Assembly (NCBI RefSeq): GCF_009469765.1
Contig: NZ_SSSQ01000015.1
Coordinates: 50,852 to 114,851, forward strand
Direction: 5' to 3'
Source: Dechloromonas hortensis
GTDB lineage: Bacteria > Pseudomonadota > Gammaproteobacteria > Burkholderiales > Rhodocyclaceae
Length of the DNA: 64,000 nucleotides
How positions within the stretch are numbered: position 1 is the first letter of the stretch; the number at the start of each line of letters is the position of its first letter. The position numbers were made by a program, and so were the translations under genes. The notes beneath the pieces were generated by a model. The model was not told the origin of the DNA and searched no databases. It saw nothing but the letters and a program-made list of their open reading frames with translations. Below, piece after piece: positions 58,047 through 64,000 of the stretch.

Positions 58047-59714
58047 TTAGTGTGCCGACGCGGCAGCAGCGCCCAGCCCGGTCTGGGCACGGATGTACTG
58101 CTCTTCGAAAGCATCGGCTTCCTTGGCGGCACGGGCGCTCTTGTCGGTGACCGACATCAGCCAGGTGACGACGAAGGCGGTGGTCATCGAAATGATCGCC
58201 GGGTGGTCGTACGGGAAGATGGCCTGGGCATTGCCCAGCACCTTGACCCAGACGGCCGGCGACAGGATGACCAGGCCAACGGCCGAGATCAGGCCGGCAA
58301 CGCCGCCCCACAGTGCGCCGCGCGTCGTCAGACCCTTCCAGTACATGGACAGGATGAGGACCGGGAAGTTGACCGAAGCGGCGACGCCGAAAGTCAGCGC
58401 AACCAGGAAGGCGATGTTCTGATCCTTGAAGAGCAGGCCGAGCAGGATGGCGACGATGCCGATACCGACCGAAGCGATCTTGGTGACCTTCATTTCCTGG
58501 GCGCTGGTCGCCAGGTTCTTCTTGATCACACGGGCATAGAGGTCATGGGCGATGGCCGAGGCACCGGCCAAGGCCAGCCCGGAAACAACCGCCAGAATGG
58601 TCGCGAAGGCCACGGCCGACAGGAAGCCGAGGAAAACGTCGCCACCGACCGACTTGGCGAGGTGCATGACCGGCATGTTGCCACCGCCGATCAGCTTGCC
58701 GCCGACGATGCCACCTTCGAAGAACTGCGGATCCTGGCCGACGATGACGATGGCCGAGATGCCGAGGATGATCACGACGAGGAAGAAGAAGCCGATGAAG
58801 CCGGTGGCGTAGAACACCGACTTGCGCGCTTCCTTGGCGTTCGGCACGGTGAAGAAACGCATCATGATGTGCGGCAGGCCGGCCGTACCGAAGAGCAGCG
58901 CCAGCGACAGCGAGACGGCGGAGACCGGATCGGCCATCAGCGAACCCGGCGCCATGATCTTGATGCCAGCCTTGTGGGCGGCGACCGCCTGGTTGAACAT
59001 GGCGTCGAACGAGAAGCCGAACTTGGCGAAGGCGAGGATCATCAGCAGCGTGCCGCCGCCAAGCAGCAGGCAGGCCTTGATGATCTGCACCCAGGTCGTC
59101 GCGACCATGCCGCCGAAGGTGACGTAGACCATCATCAGCAGGCCGACGCAGATCACGGCGTAGGTGTATTCCAGGCCGAAGAGCAGCTGGATCAGCTGGC
59201 CGGCACCGACCATCTGCACGATCAGGTAGAAGCAGACCACGGTCAGCGAACCGAAGGCGGCAAAGGTGCGAATGCGGTTCTGGTCGAGACGGTAGGAGGC
59301 GATGTCGGCGAAGGTGAATTTGCCGAGATTGCGCAGCCGTTCGGCCATCAGGAACAGGATGATCGGCCAGCCGACGAAGAAGCTGATGGTGTAGATGAAG
59401 CCATCAAAGCCCTTGGCATAGACCAGGCTGGTCAGGCCGAGCAGGGTGGCGGCGGACATGTAGTCGCCGGCAATCGCCAGGCCGTTCTGGAAACCGGTGA
59501 TGCCACCGCCGGCGGTGTAGAAGTCGGAGGTCGACTTGGTGCGGGCCGAGGCCCAGTAGGTGATGCCAAGCGTAGCTAGCACGAAGACCATGAACATGGC
59601 GATGGCGCTGACGTTGATCGGCTGTTTCTGGACGCCGTCGATGGCGCCCGGGGCGGCCACCGCGGCAAAGGCGACGAGGACGCCGGCGAGGAGTGCAATC
59701 AGTGAGCGCTTCAT
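58047..59714 (-). CDS. actP: Cation/acetate symporter ActP
   Basis: A 555-residue sodium:solute symporter with about 13 helices and a possible N-terminal signal segment. Seen: YWASARTKSTSDFYTAGGGI, FQNGLAIAGDYMSAATLLG, the GIKIMAPGSLMADPVSAVS loop and GVAASVNFPVLILSMYWKG. ActP takes up acetate, glycolate or propionate with a cation. Its start overlaps the DUF485 stop (ATGA), the usual pairing. Terminated by the hairpin at 57968. Confidence 0.93.
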   Translation of the reverse strand: MKRSLIALLAGVLVAFAAVAAPGAIDGVQKQPINVSAIAMFMVFVLATLGITYWASARTKSTSDFYTAGGGITGFQNGLAIAGDYMSAATLLGLTSLVYAKGFDGFIYTISFFVGWPIILFLMAERLRNLGKFTFADIASYRLDQNRIRTFAAFGSLTVVCFYLIVQMVGAGQLIQLLFGLEYTYAVICVGLLMMVYVTFGGMVATTWVQIIKACLLLGGGTLLMILAFAKFGFSFDAMFNQAVAAHKAGIKIMAPGSLMADPVSAVSLSLALLFGTAGLPHIMMRFFTVPNAKEARKSVFYATGFIGFFFLVVIILGISAIVIVGQDPQFFEGGIVGGKLIGGGNMPVMHLAKSVGGDVFLGFLSAVAFATILAVVSGLALAGASAIAHDLYARVIKKNLATSAQEMKVTKIASVGIGIVAILLGLLFKDQNIAFLVALTFGVAASVNFPVLILSMYWKGLTTRGALWGGVAGLISAVGLVILSPAVWVKVLGNAQAIFPYDHPAIISMTTAFVVTWLMSVTDKSARAAKEADAFEEQYIRAQTGLGAAAASAH

Positions 59715-60025
59715 TTGTGCGACTCCCGCAGGATCTGCTCGTTGAGCGAATCGAACTCGCCGTTGGCGCGGCTGATGTAGATGCCGGTGGTCAGCCAGGA
59801 GCCGACGACCAGCACGACACCGATCGGCCAGCCGAGGGTGATGATGTTGCCCTCGCTGATCGGCTGGGCCAGGATGCCCGGGTTGAAAGCGGTGATCATC
59901 ATGAAGGTGTAGTAAGGCACCAGCACGACGAGGGAAAGAATGATGGCGAAGCGCGTGCGCTTGCCGACCATTTCGGCGAATTTCGGGTTGGCCCGAATTC
60001 TTGCCTGGATACTGTTTTCTGACAT
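59711..60025 (-). CDS. DUF485 membrane protein, ActP partner
   Basis: A 104-residue protein with two membrane helices (RTRFAIILSLVVLVPYYTFM; ITLGWPIGVVLVVGSWLTTG), the DUF485/YjcH type always encoded just before actP and thought to assist it. I start at ATG 60025 (MSENSIQAR) because TGGAGGGG lies before it; the frame up to 60058 is rejected. ATGA overlap with actP. Confidence 0.9.
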   Translation of the reverse strand: MSENSIQARIRANPKFAEMVGKRTRFAIILSLVVLVPYYTFMMITAFNPGILAQPISEGNIITLGWPIGVVLVVGSWLTTGIYISRANGEFDSLNEQILRESHK

Positions 60026-60137
60026 GGCCCCTCCAGGGAACATAAAAGGTTGAAACAAGGCTGTTTGCTGTTCTCTTGCTTTTATTGATGCGGCCGCCGG
60101 GTCGCCTTAATGCGCGAAAGGTCGCCCGGCAGTCCGT

Positions 60138-61775
60138 TTACATATTTGGATAAGTCGGTCCGCCCCCGCCTTCCGGCACCGTCCAGTTGATGTTCTGGGT
60201 CGGGTCCTTGATGTCGCAGGTCTTGCAGTGCAGGCAGTTCTGGCCGTTGATCTGCAGCCGGGGCTGGCCTTCTTCCTCGCCGAGGATTTCGTACACGCCG
60301 GCCGGGCAGTAGCGGGTTTCCGGCGCGCCGTACTTGGCGTAGTTCACGCTGATCGCAACGCTTTCATCCTTCAGGCGCAGATGGCACTGCTGGTTTTCCT
60401 CATGGTTGGTGGCCGAGAGGAAGACCGAGGACAGCCGGTCGAAAGTCAGCTTGCCATCCGGCTTCGGATAGTCGATCTTCGGATGGGCATTCTTGTCGCC
60501 CAGCTGACTGTGGTCGTCGTGGTGCCGCATGGTCCATGGCGCCTTGCCTTTGAAGACATAGGTGTCGATGGCACCGTAGGCCAGCGCCCCGAACAGCCCC
60601 CACTTGAAGGCCGGGCGAATGTTGCGGACCTTGTACAGCTCTTCCCACAGCCACGACTTCTTGATCTGCTCGGCGTACTCGGTGGCTTCCGCCCCCGCAC
60701 CTTCCTTGAACAAATGCTCGGAGACCGCTTCGGCGGCGACCATGCCCGACTTCATCGCCATGTGTGTGCCCTTGATCTTCGGCACATTGAGGAAGCCGGC
60801 GGTGTCACCGATCAGCAGGCCGCCCGGGAAAGTCAGCTTGGGCACCGACTGGTAGCCGCCTTCGGACAGCGCGCGGGCGCCGTAGGAAATGCGGCGGGCA
60901 CCGTCGAAGAAACCACGGATCGCCGGGTGCGTCTTGTAGCGCTGGAATTCCTCGTAAGGCGACAGCCAGGGGTTCTTGTAGTCGAGACCGACCACCATGC
61001 CCACCGCAACCAGGTTGTTTTCCAGGTGGTAAAGGAAGGAGCCGCCATAGGTGTCGCTCTGCAGCGGCCAGCCGACGGTATGGACGATCAGCCCCGGCTG
61101 GTGCTTGGCCGGGTCGATTTCCCACAGCTCCTTGATGCCGATGCCGTAGGTTTGCGGATCGACGCCGTCGCGCAGGTTGAATTTCGCCCACAGTTCCTTG
61201 GTCAGCGAACCGCGGCAGCCTTCGGCGAAAATGGTCTGCCGGGCGTGCAGTTCCATGCCCGGCTGGAAGTTGTGGCCGGGCTGGCCGTCCTTGCCGATGC
61301 CGAGATCGCCGGTGGCGACGCCCTTGACCGAACCATCGGCGTGGTAAAGCACTTCTGCCGCAGCGAAACCCGGGTAGATCTCGACGCCGAGCGCTTCGGC
61401 CTGTTCGCCCAGCCAGCGGCACAGGTTGCCCAGACTGATGATGTAGTTGCCGTGGTTGCCCATCTGCGGTGGTGTCGGCAGCTTGTGAGCGCCCGCTGCG
61501 GTCAGAAACAGCAGGCGGTCTTCGCCGGCCGGCGTATTGAGCGGCGCGCCGCGTTCCTGCCAGTCGGGAATCAGCTCGGCCAGCGCGTGCGGTTCGAGTA
61601 CGGCGCCGGACAAAATATGGGCGCCGATTTCCGAGCCTTTTTCGAGCAGGCAGACGGATACTTCCTTACCCTGCTGTTCGGCCAGTTGCTTGATGCGGAT
61701 CGCCGAAGACAGCCCCGAAGGGCCGCCGCCGACGATCACGACATCGTATTCCATCGCATCGCGATCAGTACGCAT
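60138..61775 (-). CDS. Electron transfer flavoprotein-ubiquinone oxidoreductase
   Basis: A 545-residue FAD and 4Fe-4S enzyme at the inner face of the membrane that passes electrons from ETF to ubiquinone. Seen: FAD-binding DVVIVGGGPSGLSSAIRIKQ, the GKDGQPGHNFQPGMELHA segment, GDTAGFLNVPKIKGTHMAM, and the C-terminal cluster site CPAGVYEI, NCLHCKTCDIKDPTQNINW. I keep the first ATG (MRTDRDAMEYDVV), matching related starts. Together with the next two genes it forms a beta-oxidation electron route. Confidence 0.93.
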   Translation of the reverse strand: MRTDRDAMEYDVVIVGGGPSGLSSAIRIKQLAEQQGKEVSVCLLEKGSEIGAHILSGAVLEPHALAELIPDWQERGAPLNTPAGEDRLLFLTAAGAHKLPTPPQMGNHGNYIISLGNLCRWLGEQAEALGVEIYPGFAAAEVLYHADGSVKGVATGDLGIGKDGQPGHNFQPGMELHARQTIFAEGCRGSLTKELWAKFNLRDGVDPQTYGIGIKELWEIDPAKHQPGLIVHTVGWPLQSDTYGGSFLYHLENNLVAVGMVVGLDYKNPWLSPYEEFQRYKTHPAIRGFFDGARRISYGARALSEGGYQSVPKLTFPGGLLIGDTAGFLNVPKIKGTHMAMKSGMVAAEAVSEHLFKEGAGAEATEYAEQIKKSWLWEELYKVRNIRPAFKWGLFGALAYGAIDTYVFKGKAPWTMRHHDDHSQLGDKNAHPKIDYPKPDGKLTFDRLSSVFLSATNHEENQQCHLRLKDESVAISVNYAKYGAPETRYCPAGVYEILGEEEGQPRLQINGQNCLHCKTCDIKDPTQNINWTVPEGGGGPTYPNM

Positions 61776-61783
61776 GGTCGGAC

Positions 61784-63565
61784 TCAGAACAGGGTTTCGG
61801 CCAGGCCGAATACCGAGTCGCTGCCGCCGGTAATTTCAGCGGCGTAGGCCGCGGCAAACGGCAGTTGGTGGGCGGCGAAATACGTTGCCGTGGCCAGCTT
61901 GGCCTTGTAGAAGTCGTCGGAGCTGCCGTCGGCCAGGTGCTTGACGGCAATCGCCGCCGACTTGGCCATCAGCCAGCCGCCGACCACGATGCCGGTCAGC
62001 TTGAGGAAAGGCACCGAACCGGCATGCACGGTCTGCGGATTGGCCTCGTAGGTGGCCAGAATCCACTCGGCTGCGGTCGACAGCGAATTGATGCCATTTT
62101 TCAGGTTGACCGCAATGCTCTTCAGGCGATCATCGGCCGCCACCAGATCGTTCACCGTCGCGTTCATTTCGGCCAGCAGCGCCTTCATGGCAGCACCCGG
62201 CACCTTCTCGCGGGCCAGCTTGCGGCCGACCAGGTCGTTGGCCTGGATCGCCGTCGTCCCTTCGTAAATGGTGGTGATGCGCGAATCGCGGTAGTACTGG
62301 GCGGCACCGGTTTCCTCGACAAAACCGACACCCCCGAACACCTGCAGCGCGGTGGACGACAGCTCGACGCCCTGCTCCGTGCTCCAGCCCTTGACGACCG
62401 GAGTCAGCAGGTCGACGCGAGCCTGGGCGGCAGCATCGCCGGCATGCGCCTTGTCGATATTGGCGGCGGCGTAGTAGGCCAGCGTGCGCATGGCTTCGGT
62501 ACGCGACTTGATGTCCATCAGCATGCGACGGACATCCGGGTGATGCAGGATGGTCTTCTTATCGCTCGAGGTGTCGCCGATGATCTTGCCCTGGACGCGC
62601 TCACGGGCGTACCACAGTGCGTGCTGGTAGGCGCGCTCGGCGATGCCGACACCTTCGAGGCCGACATTGACGCGGGCGTGGTTCATCATCGTGAACATGT
62701 AGCCGATGCCCTTGTTCTCTTCGCCGATCAGGTAGCCGACGGCGCCTTCGTTCTCGCCGTAGGACATGACGGCGGTCGGGCTGCCGTGGATGCCGAGCTT
62801 GTGTTCGATCGAGGCGCAGATCAGATCGTTGCGCTTGCCGAGCGAGCCGTCGTCATTGACCAGGAACTTCGGCACCAGGAACAGCGAAATGCCCTTCAGT
62901 CCCGGCGGCGCATCCGGCAAGCGGGCCAGCACCAGGTGAATGATGTTCTCGGCGACGTCGTGCTCGCCCCAGGTGATGAAGATCTTGGTGCCGCTGACCA
63001 GGTAGGTGCCGTCGCCGACTGCCTTGGCCTTGGAGGAAATGGCGGCCAGATCGGAGCCGGCGTTCGGCTCGGTCAGGTTCATCGTGCCGGTCCAAGTACC
63101 TTCGACCATCTTCGGCAGGTACTTCTGCTTCAGTTCGTCGGAAGCATGGTGGGCGATGGCTTCGATGGCGCCGCCGGTCAACATCGGGCACAGGCCGAAA
63201 GCCATGTTGGCGCCCTTCCACATTTCATTGACCGCCATCGAAACCAGCGCCGGCAGGCCCTGGCCACCGAATTCCGGCGAGAAGGGCATGGCGTTCCAGC
63301 CGGTTTCGACGAACAGCTGATAGGCTTCCTTGAAGCCGGGCGCCGTGGTGACGACGCCGTCCTTGCAAACGTGACCGGTGCGGTCGCCGACCTTGTTGAT
63401 CGGATCGAGGACGCCGGTGGCGAACTTGGCGGCTTCGTCGAGAATGGATTCGACGAGATCGACGGAACATTCCTCGTTACCGGGCAGCGCGCAGATCTCT
63501 TCGAGACCGGCCACTTCGTTGAGGACGAACTGCATGTCGCGAATCGGGGCGATATAGGTGCTCAT
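61784..63565 (-). CDS. Acyl-CoA dehydrogenase (large, C-terminal-extended type)
   Basis: A 593-residue flavoprotein dehydrogenase, longer than the common ~380-residue form, of the group that includes DmdC. Seen: MTGTMNLTEPNAGSDLAA-like FAD segment (GTMNLTEPNAGSDLAAI), FITWGEHDVAENIIHLVLAR, RVNVGLEGVGIAERAYQ, and the catalytic Glu in TTIYEGTTAIQANDL. It reduces ETF while making a 2-enoyl-CoA; acyl chain not readable. Eight bases separate its stop from the ETF-QO start; the etfA gene lies before it. Confidence 0.92.
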   Translation of the reverse strand: MSTYIAPIRDMQFVLNEVAGLEEICALPGNEECSVDLVESILDEAAKFATGVLDPINKVGDRTGHVCKDGVVTTAPGFKEAYQLFVETGWNAMPFSPEFGGQGLPALVSMAVNEMWKGANMAFGLCPMLTGGAIEAIAHHASDELKQKYLPKMVEGTWTGTMNLTEPNAGSDLAAISSKAKAVGDGTYLVSGTKIFITWGEHDVAENIIHLVLARLPDAPPGLKGISLFLVPKFLVNDDGSLGKRNDLICASIEHKLGIHGSPTAVMSYGENEGAVGYLIGEENKGIGYMFTMMNHARVNVGLEGVGIAERAYQHALWYARERVQGKIIGDTSSDKKTILHHPDVRRMLMDIKSRTEAMRTLAYYAAANIDKAHAGDAAAQARVDLLTPVVKGWSTEQGVELSSTALQVFGGVGFVEETGAAQYYRDSRITTIYEGTTAIQANDLVGRKLAREKVPGAAMKALLAEMNATVNDLVAADDRLKSIAVNLKNGINSLSTAAEWILATYEANPQTVHAGSVPFLKLTGIVVGGWLMAKSAAIAVKHLADGSSDDFYKAKLATATYFAAHQLPFAAAYAAEITGGSDSVFGLAETLF

Positions 63566-63592
63566 AGGGTTATCTCCTGAATATTCTTCGGT

Positions 63593-64000
63593 TTAGACGG
63601 CGGCAACGAGAGCCGGAACGACTTCAAACAAGTCACCCACCAGCCCGTAATCGGCGACCTGGAAGATCGGTGCATCGGGGTCCTTGTTGATGGCGACGAT
63701 CACCTTCGATTCCTTCATCCCGGCCAGGTGCTGGATGGCGCCCGAGATGCCGACCGCGATGTAGAGCTGCGGCGCGACGATCTTGCCGGTCTGGCCGACC
63801 TGGTAGTCGTTCGGCACGAAACCGGCATCGACTGCGGCGCGGGAGGCACCGAGGGCGGCACCGAGCTTGTCGGCGAGCGGTTCGAGCAGGGTGTGGTAGT
63901 TCTCGCCGCTGCCCAGGCCACGACCGCCGGAGACGATGATCTTGGCGGCGCCGAGTTCGGGCCGTTCGGATTTGGTCAGTTCGCGGTTGGTGAGGGTGCT
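63593..64000 (-). CDS. etfA: Electron transfer flavoprotein alpha subunit (partial, cut by window edge)
   Basis: The last 135 residues of EtfA (FixB), open to the edge, with the N-terminal part missing. Seen: the FAD-binding region VSGGRGLGSGENYHTLLEP, AGFVPNDYQVGQTGKIVAPQLYIAVGISG-type loop and the terminal KDPDAPIFQVADYGLVGDLFEVVPALV. It accepts electrons from the adjacent acyl-CoA dehydrogenase. etfB is expected just beyond the window. Same strand as the two genes that follow, so one operon. Confidence 0.93.
   Translation of the reverse strand, partial: STLTNRELTKSERPELGAAKIIVSGGRGLGSGENYHTLLEPLADKLGAALGASRAAVDAGFVPNDYQVGQTGKIVAPQLYIAVGISGAIQHLAGMKESKVIVAINKDPDAPIFQVADYGLVGDLFEVVPALVAAV

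Noticed and set aside
58050..63580. Long plus-strand frames opposite actP, ETF-QO and the acyl-CoA dehydrogenase
   Set aside because: Antisense shadows of three unmistakable genes.
1..64000. tRNA, rRNA, CRISPR array, insertion sequence, integrase or phage region
   Set aside because: Looked for but none seen: no cloverleaf-like sequence in the gaps, no spaced direct repeats of array type, no transposase or integrase motif, and no visible change in base composition.

Overview
The window reads as an ordinary, gene-dense stretch of chromosome from a betaproteobacterium, most likely of the order Rhodocyclales (Dechloromonas/Azonexus-like). The reasons are the high G+C with strong third-position bias (which creates many long antisense shadow ORFs), the content (IcmF, fused indolepyruvate:ferredoxin oxidoreductase, two branched-chain-type ABC transporters, PhaM, ActP, MinCDE) and the protein style. 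This assignment is by recognition, not by a search. I see no rRNA, tRNA, CRISPR array, insertion sequence, integrase or phage gene, and no gene-free gap over 300 bases.

Layout. 1-6.3 kb: a cut lipoprotein and its small secreted neighbour, an acetyl-CoA hydrolase/transferase, an SDR-hemJ-rRNA methyltransferase operon, a flavodoxin-reductase-like 2Fe-2S protein, and a periplasmic protein. 6.4-11.2 kb: a canonical livKHMGF operon whose binding lipoprotein has an unusual Ala-rich tail. 11.4-20.5 kb: a FeeM-like acyltransferase fused to PilZ, coupled by a GTGA overlap to a FAD-linked D-2-hydroxyacid dehydrogenase, then indolepyruvate oxidoreductase, a membrane methyltransferase and a sensor kinase that converges on a LuxR-type regulator. 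21.2-24.6 kb: phaM, an AEC transporter, NfeD/SPFH and an unknown membrane protein.

24.7-34.9 kb: a minus-strand run of acyl-CoA ligase, a second Liv-type ABC transporter, a phenylacetate-CoA-ligase-like enzyme, a secreted protein and a CaiB/BaiF CoA transferase, with a divergent Crp/Fnr regulator at 35.1 kb. This looks like uptake plus CoA activation of a carboxylic acid, possibly aromatic. 35.8-43.6 kb: a hybrid Cache/PAS kinase, then icmF with a divergent AraC regulator. 43.7-51.5 kb: TerC, a polar amino-acid ABC transporter, gpmI, and an MFS/LysR divergent pair. 51.7-57.9 kb: an Ala/Lys-rich secreted protein, minCDE, a divergent ClpX paralogue without zinc domain, a VTT-type membrane protein and a diguanylate cyclase. 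58-64 kb: actP with its DUF485 partner, then ETF-QO, acyl-CoA dehydrogenase and the end of etfA.

Taken together the window is rich in CoA-thioester and amino-acid/organic-acid carbon metabolism that feeds electrons through ETF and ferredoxin, with PHA-granule and c-di-GMP functions beside it. The observations most worth following are the FeeM-PilZ fusion, the altered ClpX paralogue next to minCDE, the tailed LivK, and a 30-bp dispersed intergenic repeat found three times.
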